This document shows positions 8,182-16,928 of a DNA stretch of 53,742 nt, in pieces. The stretch spans positions 1-53,742 of the forward strand of contig CAMELV010000026.1 of the NCBI GenBank assembly GCA_945925985.1. Direction: 5' to 3'. The translations under genes and the position numbers were made by a program. The notes beneath the pieces are model-generated. The model was not told the origin of the DNA and searched no databases. It saw nothing but the letters and a program-made list of their open reading frames with translations. The stretch comes from Comamonas sp. lk (GTDB taxonomy: Bacteria > Pseudomonadota > Gammaproteobacteria > Burkholderiales > Burkholderiaceae_C). The stretch's first letter is position 1; each line of letters opens with the position of its first letter.

Positions 8182-9224
8182 CTCACCACCACGGCGGCCG
8201 ATGAGTCGCCCCGGGCGGCAATGGTGCCGATCACATACACCTGTTCCCCGGCGGCCCGCAGATGGTCGGCACAGGCTTCGGCCTGTTCTGCGCCGATCAC
8301 CACCACCATCCCGATGCCGTTGTTGAAGGTTCGGTTCATCTCCAGGTCCTCAATGGCAGCCGTGCGCTGCAGCCAGGCAAACAACTCACTTTGCGGCCAA
8401 CTGCCCTTGACCAGATGGGCCGCCACACCGTCGGGCAATACACGCGGGATGTTTTCCAGCAGGCCGCCACCGGTGATGTGGGCCAGTGCCTTGATGGGGT
8501 GGACCGCCAGCGCCGCCAATACACTTTTGACATACAGCCGGGTTGGCGCCATGACCGCTTGCCTAAAGGGCTGTCCGTCCAGCGTGGCGGGTAGCGCATC
8601 GCCGGCGCGTTCAATACATTTGCGCACCAGGCTGAAGCCGTTTGAGTGCACGCCGCTGGAACCGAGGCCCAACACCACGTCACCCGGTTTGACGTCCTGC
8701 CCGGTCAGAATCTTCGATTTTTCGACCACGCCCACGGCAAAGCCTGCCAGGTCGTACTCGCCCGCCGGGTACATGCCCGGCATTTCAGCCGTTTCGCCAC
8801 CAATCAGCGCGCAGCCAGACAGTTCGCAACCGAGCGCAATGCCTCCCACCACGGCGGCGGCCGTGTCCACGTTGAGCTTGCCGCAGGCGAAATAATCCAG
8901 AAAAAACAGGGGTTCTGCCCCTTGCACCAGCACATCGTTCACACTCATGGCCACCAGGTCGATCCCGACGGTGTCATGCATAGCCCATTCAAAGGCGAGC
9001 TTGAGCTTGGTGCCCACACCGTCGGTGCCGCTCACCAGCACGGGCTCCCGGTAGCGCTTGGGCACTTCAAACAGGGCGCCAAAACCACCAATGCCGGCTA
9101 GCACGCCTTCGCGCATGGTTTTGCGGGCCAGGGGCTTGATGCGTTCAACCAGTGCGTCGCCCGCATCAATGTCAACGCCGGCATCTTTATAGGACAGGGG
9201 GGAGGGGGTGGGGGGAGTCGTCAT
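8178..9224 (-). CDS. purM: Phosphoribosylformylglycinamidine cyclo-ligase (AIR synthetase)
   Basis: 348 residues from the ATG at 9224, the usual PurM length; the frame stays open to 9326, but the extra 34 residues are not PurM-like and run into the divergent gene. It makes aminoimidazole ribotide in purine synthesis using ATP. Signatures: [13 protein letters not shown] near the N-terminus, [10 protein letters not shown], the [15 protein letters not shown] block, the [12 protein letters not shown] loop and the [13 protein letters not shown] region. A strikingly G-rich tract on the plus strand (9197-9215) corresponds to Pro/Ser/Thr codons 3-8 of the gene. Confidence 0.97.
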   Translation of the reverse strand: MTTPPTPSPLSYKDAGVDIDAGDALVERIKPLARKTMREGVLAGIGGFGALFEVPKRYREPVLVSGTDGVGTKLKLAFEWAMHDTVGIDLVAMSVNDVLVQGAEPLFFLDYFACGKLNVDTAAAVVGGIALGCELSGCALIGGETAEMPGMYPAGEYDLAGFAVGVVEKSKILTGQDVKPGDVVLGLGSSGVHSNGFSLVRKCIERAGDALPATLDGQPFRQAVMAPTRLYVKSVLAALAVHPIKALAHITGGGLLENIPRVLPDGVAAHLVKGSWPQSELFAWLQRTAAIEDLEMNRTFNNGIGMVVVIGAEQAEACADHLRAAGEQVYVIGTIAARGDSSAAVVVS

Positions 9225-9305
9225 GTCAGTGGCGGGGCTGAACCGAAGGCACAGCCCGATAGAATTACCTTTCATTTTACGGGTTTGCCCCCGCTGCCCA
9301 CCACC

Positions 9306-10388
9306 ATGATCTTTACCCCCACCCAAAAAAGAGTCGCCGCCTGGGCCGGCATTGCGCTGGCGCTGGTCTTGCCGCTGTGGCTGTTGGCGCCGGTGCTGAC
9401 GCCCTTTGTGGTGGCCGCTGTGCTGGCCTATGCGCTCACTCCGCTGGTGGATTGGCTGGATGACCTGGGCCGTGGGCGGTTGCCGCGCATTGTGGCGGTG
9501 GTGCTGGTGGAGTTGCTGTTCATTGTGGCGCTGCTGGGCATGGTGCTGCTGATCGTGCCAATTGTGGCCAAGGAACTACCGCTGCTGCGCGAACAGGTGC
9601 CGGTGCTGCTGGAGCGTCTTAACAACACGCTCAAGCCGGCGCTGGCGCAGGTTGGCATCCATTTTTCGATGGATGTGGCCAGCATCAAGGCTTACCTGCT
9701 CGACTATCTCAGCGGAAATTACGACGACGCGTTGCGCTCGGTGATGGCTTCGGTCAAGCTGGGTGGTAGTCTGGCGTTTGCCCTGATTGGCAATGCGGTG
9801 CTGGTGCCAGTGGCCCTGTTTTACCTGCTGATGGACTGGCACAATTTTGTGGCGCGTGCGCTTGAATTTGTGCCGCCGCGCCTGCGTGGCGGTGTCGACG
9901 GCTTCACCAGAGAGGCCGACGAGGTGCTGGGCCAGTACCTGCGTGGCCAACTGCTGGTGATGGTTTTGCTCGCGGTGTTTTACAGCGCTGGCCTGGCGGT
10001 TTTCGGGCTGGATCTGGCCTTGCCGATCGGGGTGTTCACCGGTCTGGCCATTTTTGTGCCCTACCTCGGCTTCGGCCTGGGCCTGGTACTGGCCACGCTG
10101 GCGGGTTTACTTGAGTTTGCCAGCACTGCCGGGCCGTCGCACGCGCTGCTGATGGTGGCTGTGGTTTACGGCTTGGGACAGATGATCGAGAGCCTGTTCC
10201 TTACCCCCCGGTTGGTGGGGGAACGCATTGGCCTGCACCCTTTGGCGGTGATATTTGCGCTACTGGCCTTTGGTCAATTGTTCGGCTTTGTGGGCGTGCT
10301 GGTGGCACTGCCTGCGAGTGCGGTGCTGCTGGTGGCCATGCGCCGGGCTCGCGCCGCTTACCTGGCAAGCCAGCTTTACCAGGCCTGA
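9306..10388 (+). CDS. AI-2E/PerM-family membrane transporter
   Basis: 360 residues from the ATG at 9306. Hydrophobic segments occur near residues 10-60, 65-95, 160-185, 210-235, 240-300 and 310-340, as in the AI-2 exporter (PerM/YdgG/TqsA) family. The family motif around [22 protein letters not shown] and the C-terminal [39 protein letters not shown] is well conserved. The family covers autoinducer and small-molecule exporters and Na+/H+ antiporters; the substrate is unknown. It is divergent from purM and immediately upstream of hda, an order common in Burkholderiales. Confidence 0.88.
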   Translation: MIFTPTQKRVAAWAGIALALVLPLWLLAPVLTPFVVAAVLAYALTPLVDWLDDLGRGRLPRIVAVVLVELLFIVALLGMVLLIVPIVAKELPLLREQVPVLLERLNNTLKPALAQVGIHFSMDVASIKAYLLDYLSGNYDDALRSVMASVKLGGSLAFALIGNAVLVPVALFYLLMDWHNFVARALEFVPPRLRGGVDGFTREADEVLGQYLRGQLLVMVLLAVFYSAGLAVFGLDLALPIGVFTGLAIFVPYLGFGLGLVLATLAGLLEFASTAGPSHALLMVAVVYGLGQMIESLFLTPRLVGERIGLHPLAVIFALLAFGQLFGFVGVLVALPASAVLLVAMRRARAAYLASQLYQA

Positions 10389-10395
10389 CGGCGGG

Positions 10396-11082
10396 ATGCG
10401 GCAAATCGCGCTCGATATGGGTCTGGACAGCGGCCCGACCCTGGCCAATTTTTTCCCAGGTCCCAACGAGGCCGTGCTCAGGCACTTGCAGCTCTGGATC
10501 GGCAAACGCAGCAGCCCCGCCACTCGCTCACCAGTGCCGACCTACCTGTGGGGTGCCAGCGGCAGCGGTAAGAGCCATTTACTCCAGGCGGTGCAGCGGA
10601 CGCTGATCGAACAGGGTGCCGCGGTCGGCTGGCTCGATGCCAGCCTCCACACGCCGCCGCCATTCAGTGAGCAGTGGGGCGCTGTGCTGATGGACGACGT
10701 GCACCTGTACACCGCCGCGCAGCAACAGGCGGCATTCAACTGGTTTGTCAATGCTCAGACGCACCAGCGCTGGGTGCTGGCCACCGGCGAGACGGCGCCG
10801 GGCGAACTGCGTTTGCGCGAAGACCTGCGCACCCGGCTGGGCTGGGGGCACTTGTTTTGCCTGCAGGTGCTGAGCGAGCCCGACCGGCGCGCTGTATTGC
10901 GCCAGGCGGCCGATGAGCGCGGGGTGTTTCTGAGTGACGAGGTGATGGATTTCATGTTGACGCGCTTTTCCCGCGATCTGGGCAGCCTGATGGAACTGCT
11001 GGACCTGATGGACGGCTACGCCTTGCAGACCAAGCGGGCGATCACCATACCGCTGATCAAAGCCATGATGGACGAGGCCTGA
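10396..11082 (+). CDS. hda: DnaA regulatory inactivator Hda
   Basis: 228 residues from the ATG at 10396, seven bases after the permease stop. The frame is open further upstream, but that part is the out-of-frame shadow of the permease. Residues 2-10 (R-Q-I-A-L-D-M-G-L) form a clamp-binding-like N-terminal peptide. The AAA+ core has Walker A GASGSGKS at 53-60 and Walker B VLMDDVH, with a downstream arginine-finger segment RLGWG. Hda bound to the DNA-loaded sliding clamp stimulates ATP hydrolysis by DnaA and so limits re-initiation. It lacks the DnaA C-terminal DNA-binding domain, which separates it from DnaA. Confidence 0.93.
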   Translation: MRQIALDMGLDSGPTLANFFPGPNEAVLRHLQLWIGKRSSPATRSPVPTYLWGASGSGKSHLLQAVQRTLIEQGAAVGWLDASLHTPPPFSEQWGAVLMDDVHLYTAAQQQAAFNWFVNAQTHQRWVLATGETAPGELRLREDLRTRLGWGHLFCLQVLSEPDRRAVLRQAADERGVFLSDEVMDFMLTRFSRDLGSLMELLDLMDGYALQTKRAITIPLIKAMMDEA

Positions 11083-11086
11083 CGCC

Positions 11087-11779
11087 GTGAAGCTGACCCT
11101 GTTTGACCTGGACCACACCCTGCTGCCCATCGACTCGGATTACGCCTGGGGCGTGTTCACCACGACCATCGGCTGGACCGACCCGGTCGATTTCAACCGG
11201 CGCAATGACGAGTTTTACGCCCACTACAAGGCCGGTACGCTTGACATTCACGACTACGTGCGCTTTGCCACTGAGGCCGTGCGCCGGCAGGGTGCCCTCA
11301 AGGCCGAAGCCGCCCATGCCGAGTTCATGCACAGCGTGATCATGCCTGCCATCCGGCCCGAGGCGCTGGCTCTGGTGCGCTCGCACCAGCAGGCTGGCGA
11401 CACGGTGCTGATCGTCACCGCCACCAACGAGTTTGTGACCCGTCCTATAGCCCTGGCCTTTGGTGTGGCCGAGCTGATTGCGGTGGAGTTGGCACGTGAT
11501 GGTCGTGATATGGCAGCCGGCGGCAGCGGATGGATCACCGGCGAGATTGCCGGTGTTCCGTCGGCGCGTGAGGGGAAGGTGACCCGCGTGAGCCAGTGGC
11601 TGCAAAGCCGCGCACTGGGCTGGGCCGATGTGGAAACCACTTTTTACACCGACTCCATCAACGACCTGAGCCTGATGGAGACCGTGAACCATCCCGTGGC
11701 CACCAACCCGGACGCGCGGCTGCGCGCCATTGCCGAGACACGCGGATGGCGCATACTCAATCTGTTTCAAGGCCTGTGA
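11087..11779 (+). CDS. HAD-IB family phosphatase (SerB/CicA-like)
   Basis: 230 residues with a GTG start four bases after the hda stop. Motif I is DLDHTLLPIDSD (D8 and D10 as nucleophile and acid/base), motif II is VTATN, and motif III/IV is the FYTDSINDLSLME block. An insertion between the motifs matches the HAD-IB group that includes phosphoserine phosphatase and CicA. It probably dephosphorylates a small cytoplasmic metabolite. Directly following Hda is the usual position of this gene in betaproteobacteria. Confidence 0.9.
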   Translation: MKLTLFDLDHTLLPIDSDYAWGVFTTTIGWTDPVDFNRRNDEFYAHYKAGTLDIHDYVRFATEAVRRQGALKAEAAHAEFMHSVIMPAIRPEALALVRSHQQAGDTVLIVTATNEFVTRPIALAFGVAELIAVELARDGRDMAAGGSGWITGEIAGVPSAREGKVTRVSQWLQSRALGWADVETTFYTDSINDLSLMETVNHPVATNPDARLRAIAETRGWRILNLFQGL

Positions 11780-11805
11780 ACGGCCAACGCACATGCAATG
11801 ACCCT

Positions 11806-11865
11806 GTCATTCCAGCGCAGGCGGGAATCCATTGGCCCCTGGAACCCCGCTTTCGCGGGAATGAC
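11806..11865. repeat. Intergenic palindromic repeat (GTCATTCC...GGAATGAC type)
   Basis: A 60-base unit that begins GTCATTCC and ends GGAATGAC and carries internal inverted pieces (GCGGGAATCC against CGCTTTCGCGGGAATG). Sequences of this kind are scattered, non-coding repeats in many Comamonadaceae and Xanthomonadaceae genomes. It fills the 103-base gap between the HAD gene and pcnB and can fold into a long hairpin, so it may affect mRNA stability or termination. A related but shorter unit occurs at 36177-36203. Confidence 0.75.
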
Positions 11866-11882
11866 ACAGCACTCCAACTTCA

Positions 11883-13505
11883 ATGATCAAAAAATTCATC
11901 GACAAACTGCTGAGCAAAGTCTCCGGCGCGCCCAAAACCAAGAAACTGCCCTTTGGCAAGCGCGAAGAGGTGAGCGAAGACCGCCACGGCATCGACCCCA
12001 CGCTGGTGGACGAGCGGGCCCGCAACGTGGTCAGCACGCTGCAGGGGGCTGGTTTTGAGGCCTACATCGTGGGTGGGGCGGTGCGGGACCTGATGGTCGG
12101 CCTGGCCCCCAAAGACTTTGACGTGGCCACCAACGCCACGCCCGAGCAGGTGAAGGGCCTGTTCCGCCGCGCCTTCATCATTGGGCGACGCTTTCGCATC
12201 GTTCACGTGGTGTATGGCCGTGGCCGTGAGCATGAGGTGATCGAGGTCTCCACCTTCCGCGCCTACATGGACAACGCCGCTGCCGAGGCGGTAGCCGGCA
12301 ATGAGCGCACCAGCAAAAACGAGCTTGCCGGCATGAAGCACGCGGTCGACGCCTCAGGCCGGGTGCTGCGCGACAACGTCTGGGGCCCGCAAGAAGAGGA
12401 TGCAGTGCGACGCGATTTCACCATCAACGCCATGTACTACGACCCGCAGACGCAGATCGTGGTCGACTACCACCATGGCATTGAGGACGCAAAAAAGCGC
12501 GTCATTCGCATGATCGGCGACCCGGCCACCCGCTACCGCGAAGACCCGGTCCGCATCATCCGTGCGGTGCGCTTTGCCGCCAAGCTCAGCGGCTTGGGCT
12601 TCAAGCTGGAAGCCAAGACTGCGGCGCCCCTGGTCAAAAGCCAGGACCTGCTGGCCGACGTGCCACAAAGCCGCCTGTTTGACGAAATGCTCAAGCTGCT
12701 GCAGACCGGGCACGCATTGGCATCGATCGACCAACTCAAGCTGCTGGGGCTGGCGCGCGGCATTTACCCGCTGCTGGATGTGGTGGTGGAGCGGGTAGGG
12801 CAGCCCTTTGTCAGCGCCGCCCTCAAAGACACTGACCGTCGGGTGGGTGAGGGCAAGCCGGTCGCGCCCAGCTTTTTGCTGGCCTGCGTGCTCTGGGCCG
12901 ACGTACGCGACGGCTGGGCCCAGCGCATCCAGCAGCGCCAGCACGCGCACCCGGCGTTGCAGGATGCCATTGACGACGCGTTCAATGCCCGCATCGGTGA
13001 CGTGTCGGGCCGAGGCAAGCTGGCCGCCGACATGCGCGAGATCTGGATGATGCAGCCACGGTTTGACAAACGGGTGGGCAGCGCTGCTTTTGGCTTGGTC
13101 GAGCAGCCGCGCTTTCGGGCAGCTTTTGACTTCATGCGCCTGCGCGCCGACGTGGGCGAAATTGACGAACTGCTGGCTGACTGGTGGCAAGAGTTCAGCA
13201 TGGCTGACGACACCCTGCGCCAGGACATGGTTGACCAGGTCCGCGAGGAGCAGTTGCAGCGGCCCCGCGCACCCAGGGTGCACAAAGTGCCCCGGCCCGC
13301 CGCGCCAGACAGTCGGTCGGCGGGTATGGCTGCCGATGCAGCGTCACCCGAAGCCCGTGGCCCAGCCGAGGGCGCCGAAGGTTCCCAGCCCGACGCGGGA
13401 GAGCCTGCCGCACCCAAGCGCCGCCGTCGACGTCGCTCCAGCACACGCCGCGAGGACGGTGACACAGGCGCGGCTGAGGGCGGCCAGGGCCCGGCTGGCG
13501 ACTGA
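11883..13505 (+). CDS. pcnB: Poly(A) polymerase I
   Basis: 540 residues. The nucleotidyltransferase signature GGAVRD at 64-69 with KDFD (D78, D80) is followed by the class II poly(A)/tRNA nucleotidyltransferase head, including RRDFTINAMYYDP and the RNA-contacting RYREDPVRIIRAVRFAAKL. The C-terminal 70 residues are low-complexity, Ala/Pro rich and end in a run of arginines, typical for PcnB and absent from CCA-adding enzymes. It adds 3' poly(A) tails that promote RNA decay. pcnB followed by folK is conserved synteny in proteobacteria and supports PcnB over Cca. Confidence 0.94.
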   Translation: MIKKFIDKLLSKVSGAPKTKKLPFGKREEVSEDRHGIDPTLVDERARNVVSTLQGAGFEAYIVGGAVRDLMVGLAPKDFDVATNATPEQVKGLFRRAFIIGRRFRIVHVVYGRGREHEVIEVSTFRAYMDNAAAEAVAGNERTSKNELAGMKHAVDASGRVLRDNVWGPQEEDAVRRDFTINAMYYDPQTQIVVDYHHGIEDAKKRVIRMIGDPATRYREDPVRIIRAVRFAAKLSGLGFKLEAKTAAPLVKSQDLLADVPQSRLFDEMLKLLQTGHALASIDQLKLLGLARGIYPLLDVVVERVGQPFVSAALKDTDRRVGEGKPVAPSFLLACVLWADVRDGWAQRIQQRQHAHPALQDAIDDAFNARIGDVSGRGKLAADMREIWMMQPRFDKRVGSAAFGLVEQPRFRAAFDFMRLRADVGEIDELLADWWQEFSMADDTLRQDMVDQVREEQLQRPRAPRVHKVPRPAAPDSRSAGMAADAASPEARGPAEGAEGSQPDAGEPAAPKRRRRRRSSTRREDGDTGAAEGGQGPAGD

Positions 13506-13509
13506 CCCT

Positions 13510-13977
13510 GTGGCTCGCGCGGCCGTCACCGCCTATCTGGCGCTGGGTGCCAACCTGGGTGAGGCGCAGGCCACTGTTCGTTGGGCCATGGCGGCGATCG
13601 CGGCCTTGCCAGGCTGCGCGCTCGGGGCCTGTTCTTCGCTGTACCGCACGTCACCGGTCGATTCATCGGGACCAGACTACATCAACGCCGTGGTGGAGAT
13701 CAGCACCACCCGCTGCGCTCCGGACTTGCTGGCCCAGTTGCATGTGCTGGAGCAGCAGGCCGGGCGCGCGCGACCCTACCGCAATGCACCGCGTACGCTC
13801 GACCTTGACATCCTGCTGTATGGCAGCGCCAAAATCCAAAGCCCCAGGCTGACGATCCCCCATCCCCGCATGATGGAGCGGGCTTTTGTGCTGATGCCTT
13901 TGGCCGAAATCGCCCCCGGTCTGGTGCCCGCGGCGCAGCTGCTGGTGGTGGCTGGGCAGGCTTGCCAACGTCTTTGA
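13510..13977 (+). CDS. folK: 2-amino-4-hydroxy-6-hydroxymethyldihydropteridine pyrophosphokinase
   Basis: 155 residues from a GTG four bases after the pcnB stop; the frame is open far upstream but only as a shadow of pcnB. The HPPK signature is clear: YLALGANLG at the N-terminus, SSLYRTSPVDSSGPDYINAVVEI, and the catalytic RTLDLDILLYG with two Asp that bind Mg-ATP, then PHPRMMERAFVLMPLAEIAP. It transfers pyrophosphate from ATP in folate synthesis. It overlaps or abuts the MFS transporter downstream. Confidence 0.95.
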   Translation: MARAAVTAYLALGANLGEAQATVRWAMAAIAALPGCALGACSSLYRTSPVDSSGPDYINAVVEISTTRCAPDLLAQLHVLEQQAGRARPYRNAPRTLDLDILLYGSAKIQSPRLTIPHPRMMERAFVLMPLAEIAPGLVPAAQLLVVAGQACQRL

Positions 13978-13982
13978 ACACT

Positions 13983-15554
13983 GTGTCGCCCCCTTCCCAA
14001 CCCCAACGAAGTTTCGCAGTCAATATGGCGGCCATGATGGGCATTTGCCTGGCTTTCATGCTGACCGCGCTGAACACCTCGGTGGTGGGCACTGCGATGC
14101 CGCGCATCGTGGCAGACCTACAGGGCTACGACCTGTACCCCTGGGCAGCATCGTCCTACCTGGTGGGCAACACGGTGATGATTCCTCTTGCCGGCCGTCT
14201 CGGCGACCTGTACGGCCGCAAACCCTTTTTGCTGGTAGCGGTGGCCCTGTTTGCGCTGGCCTCACTGGCCTGCGGCCTGTCTCAGACCATGATGCAGCTC
14301 ATCCTGGCGCGCGGCATGCAGGGCCTGGCCGGCGGCATTTTTCTGGGCGTGGCCTCAGCCAGCGTGGCAGACCTGTTTCCCGAGAGCGCCGAGCGGCTGC
14401 GCTGGCAGGTGTACATGTCGGCTGCCTACGGGCTGGCTATGGCAGTGGGACCATCCTTTGGCGGCTGGGTGTCTGAACACGCCAGCTGGCGTTATGTGTT
14501 CCACGCCAACCTGCCGATTGCGCTGGCGGCCTTTGCGATGGTCTGGGTCTATTTGCCGCCTTTGCGACAGGGTGATGGCGACCGCCGGGTGGACGGCTGG
14601 GGCGCGGCCCTTCTGACCGCTGCAGTGTGTGGTCTTCTGTTCAGTGCCGAGCAAAGCCAGGCCCATGGCCTGCTCAACGCACCGTCGGCCGGGTTGTGGG
14701 TCGCCACGGCGTTGCTGACCTGGGCGTTTTTGCGGCACCAGTACCGTACCCCGGCACCGGTGATTCCACCCGATGTGATGGACAACGCCGTCGCCCGGCG
14801 CCTGATGCTGCTCAGTGCGGTCTCGGGTATGACCATGTTTTTGCTGGTGTTTTACACGCCGCTGTTGCTGCAGGGCAGTTTTCACTTGTCGCCCAAAGAG
14901 GCTGGCTACGTGATGACGCCGCTGCTGGTCTTTATCACCGTAGGCAGCATTGCCAATTCGCGTATCGTGCCCCGGCTGCACCGCGCCGAGCGTCTGATTA
15001 CCTTCGGCCAAGCTGGCATGGCGTTGGGCTGTGTGCTGCTGACCCAGCTGAGCGCGCACACGCCTCTGGTCTGGATGATGCTGGTGTTTGCGCTGTGCGG
15101 CATTAGCCTGGGCTTTCAGCTGCCCAATTTGACGCTGCAGATGATGGAGGCCGTGGGCCGCAAGCACTTTGGCGTGGCCGGCGGGCTGTCGCAGTTCACC
15201 CGCACCGTGGGCAGCATGGTGGGCATTGGTCTGGCCAGTGCGGTGGTTAACTCGGTGTACCAGGGGCGCATTGCTGCCACGGTGGCTGCCGCGCACATCA
15301 GCCACCCCAGGTTATTGGAGCTACTGGCCACGCCGCAATTGCTGATCCGGCAGCAAGACGAGCTGGAGATGCGCGCCCTGGCCCAAACCCTGAGCCTGGA
15401 CCCGATCAGCCTGCTGGACGCCGCCCGCCAAGGCCTGGCGCAGGGCACGCAGGCTGCTTTTTGGCTCTGCGCCGGCGTGGCCGCGCTGAGCACCCTGGTC
15501 AGCTTGGGGCTGCCACGATATTCGATCAGGCGAGACAGCGGGCCAGAGCTGTAG
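13983..15554 (+). CDS. MFS drug-efflux-type transporter (DHA2/EmrB-like)
   Basis: About 523 residues from GTG 13983; a TTG at 13962, inside folK, would add seven residues. About fourteen hydrophobic segments and the motifs LNTSVVGTAMPRIVADL (helix 1, motif D1-like) and GRLGDLYGRKPFLL (motif A) place it in the 14-TM drug:H+ antiporter-2 family. Such proteins export hydrophobic compounds or act as siderophore/metabolite exporters; the substrate is not known. No membrane-fusion partner is adjacent. It starts within a few bases of the folK stop but is functionally unrelated to it. Confidence 0.85.
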   Translation: MSPPSQPQRSFAVNMAAMMGICLAFMLTALNTSVVGTAMPRIVADLQGYDLYPWAASSYLVGNTVMIPLAGRLGDLYGRKPFLLVAVALFALASLACGLSQTMMQLILARGMQGLAGGIFLGVASASVADLFPESAERLRWQVYMSAAYGLAMAVGPSFGGWVSEHASWRYVFHANLPIALAAFAMVWVYLPPLRQGDGDRRVDGWGAALLTAAVCGLLFSAEQSQAHGLLNAPSAGLWVATALLTWAFLRHQYRTPAPVIPPDVMDNAVARRLMLLSAVSGMTMFLLVFYTPLLLQGSFHLSPKEAGYVMTPLLVFITVGSIANSRIVPRLHRAERLITFGQAGMALGCVLLTQLSAHTPLVWMMLVFALCGISLGFQLPNLTLQMMEAVGRKHFGVAGGLSQFTRTVGSMVGIGLASAVVNSVYQGRIAATVAAAHISHPRLLELLATPQLLIRQQDELEMRALAQTLSLDPISLLDAARQGLAQGTQAAFWLCAGVAALSTLVSLGLPRYSIRRDSGPEL

Positions 15555-15563
15555 CCCAAAAGC

Positions 15564-15705
15564 TCAGCCAATTTCGGCAATCATCTCGATTTCGACACAG
15601 GCACCTATCGGGATCTGTGCCACGCCAAAGGCACTGCGGGCGTGGGCACCGCGGGCGCCGAACAGCTGGCCGATGAGTTCGCTGGCGCGGTCGATTGCCA
15701 AGATG
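15564..15705 (-). pseudogene. 3'-terminal fragment of a RidA-family gene
   Basis: Read on the minus strand this encodes the last 40 or so residues of a RidA protein (ASELIGQLFG...EIEMIAEIG, then stop) and matches the end of the intact gene at 16415-16870. By hand alignment about 14 of 127 bases differ, roughly 89% identity, and similarity fades near 15700. The open frame continues to an ATG at 15725 (53 codons in all), but the RidA N-terminal two thirds, with the trimer and pocket residues, is missing. The fragment and the intact 3' end are direct repeats on either side of the HigBA-like cassette. Confidence 0.85.
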
Positions 15706-15779
15706 ATTGTGACCTGCTCAGCCATAAACGGTGCAGTTTGGCTGATTCATATTTATACTCGTTCAAATATATTTCAACC

Positions 15780-16025
15780 ATGGCCACAAACGAAAAACCG
15801 CTTGAATGGATCGGTAGCAGCCACAAAGACTTGATGGTCTTGCCTGCCGACGTTCGGCGACTTTTCGGCTTTGCACTGTCGTTGGCACAGGCAGGCGACA
15901 AGCATGATGCCGCCAAAGTGCTCAAGGGCTTTGGAGGTGCAGGGGTGCTTGAGGTTGTGGAAGACGATGTTGGCGGTACCTACCGGGCCGTGTACACCGT
16001 CAAGTTTGCCGAAGCAGTGCAATGA
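15780..16025 (+). CDS. HigB-like (phage Gp49 family) toxin, C-terminally truncated
   Basis: 81 residues. The sequence KPLEWIGSSHKDLMVLPADVRRLFGFALSLAQAG...VLEVVEDDVGGTYRAVYTVKFAEAV is the N-terminal part of Gp49-like HigB toxins, RelE-fold mRNA nucleases. Family members continue with a V-L-H-x-F-x-K-K block and about 30 more residues, giving 110-120 in total. Here the protein stops one residue after FAEAV, and the stop overlaps the antitoxin start (ATGA). The missing block carries residues expected for activity, so the toxin is probably dead. The upstream region is AT-rich with a TATACT box (15754-15759), and GC content is visibly lower than in the neighbours, pointing to acquisition by transfer. 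Confidence 0.8.
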   Translation: MATNEKPLEWIGSSHKDLMVLPADVRRLFGFALSLAQAGDKHDAAKVLKGFGGAGVLEVVEDDVGGTYRAVYTVKFAEAVQ

Positions 16026-16357
16026 AAACTCGAATTGTTGACGGCGTTGAAGTGCATCGTGGTTCCGGCAATGTGTTTGCTGACCTTGGCCTAGCCGATG
16101 CCGAAAAACTCAAGATCAAAACTGGTTTGGTGCTGGAAATCAGGAAAGCCATGAAAAACCTTGGGCTAACTCAGCAAGAGGCGGCCAAGCGGATGGGCAT
16201 TACTCAACCCAAAGTATCTGACATGATGCGCGGCGATTTCACCAACCTGTCTGAGCGAAAGCTGATGGACTGTCTTACACGGCTTGGCTACGACATTGAA
16301 ATAAAGGTTCGCCCAGCTCAAGCTGAAACCGGGCATTTAATGCTGTCTGCGGCATGA
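16022..16357 (+). CDS. XRE-family antitoxin (HigA-like)
   Basis: 111 residues. A helix-turn-helix lies at about 47-80 (LEIRKAMKNLGLTQQEAAKRMGITQPKVSDMMRG). The N-terminal GSGNVFADLGLADAEKLKIKTGLV block is the typical start of antitoxins paired with Gp49-like toxins. It should bind the toxin and repress the operon promoter. It overlaps the truncated toxin gene by four bases and appears intact, so it has outlived its toxin, or now acts as a stand-alone repressor that could protect against a related toxin. This last point is inference. Confidence 0.88.
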   Translation: MKTRIVDGVEVHRGSGNVFADLGLADAEKLKIKTGLVLEIRKAMKNLGLTQQEAAKRMGITQPKVSDMMRGDFTNLSERKLMDCLTRLGYDIEIKVRPAQAETGHLMLSAA

Positions 16358-16414
16358 GAACTTTACATTTTGAATCACACTGGCGCTGAACCGCAGCTCA
16401 TTGCCCCAAAAAGC

Positions 16415-16870
16415 TCAACCCACCTCGGCAATCATCTCAATCTCAACACACGCCCCCATCGGGATCTGTGCCACGCCAAAGGCGCTGCGGGCGTGGGCGC
16501 CGCGGTCGCCAAACAGCTGGCCGATGAGTTCGCTGGCGCCGTTGGTCACCAGGTGCTGCTCGGTAAAGTCTGCTGTGGAGTTAACCAGCGACATCAGTTT
16601 GACGATGCGCTTCACGCGGTTGAGGTCGCCCACGGCGGCGTGCAGCGTGCCGAGCAGGTCGATGGCCACGGCACGAGCGGCGGCCTGGCCTTCGGCGGTC
16701 GTCATGGTCTTGCCAAACTGGCCGGTCCAGACTTTGCCGTCTTTTCTGGCGATGTGGCCGCTCAAAAAGACCAGGTTGCCGGTCTGAACAAAGGGCACAT
16801 AGGCGGCGGCCGGCGCGGCCACGGGGGGCAGGGTGATGTTGAGTTCAGCCAGTTTGTCGTAAATGCTCAA
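16415..16870 (-). CDS. RidA-family (YjgF/YER057c/UK114) protein
   Basis: 151 residues. Motifs: YVPFVQTGNLVFLSGHIAR near 24-44, the central LLGTLHAAVGDLNRVKRIVKLMSLVNS, and the C-terminal HARSAFGVAQIPMGACVEIEMIAEV. The arginine of the RSAxGV motif that binds the carboxylate in RidA is present. RidA proteins hydrolyse reactive enamine/imine intermediates such as 2-aminoacrylate; the longer, about 150-residue subgroup to which this belongs is less characterised. It is monocistronic and convergent with the HigA-like gene. Its last 127 bases are duplicated at 15564-15691. Confidence 0.9.
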   Translation of the reverse strand: MSIYDKLAELNITLPPVAAPAAAYVPFVQTGNLVFLSGHIARKDGKVWTGQFGKTMTTAEGQAAARAVAIDLLGTLHAAVGDLNRVKRIVKLMSLVNSTADFTEQHLVTNGASELIGQLFGDRGAHARSAFGVAQIPMGACVEIEMIAEVG

Positions 16871-16928
16871 GATGTTTTCTCCATAAAAAATTTAAGTCAA
16901 ATAGCCTTCTAGGCCTTATCCAGAATGG

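Noticed and set aside
15564..15725. 53-codon minus-strand frame as a genuine short RidA gene
   Set aside because: It lacks the N-terminal two thirds of the fold and matches only the end of the neighbour; treated as a remnant.
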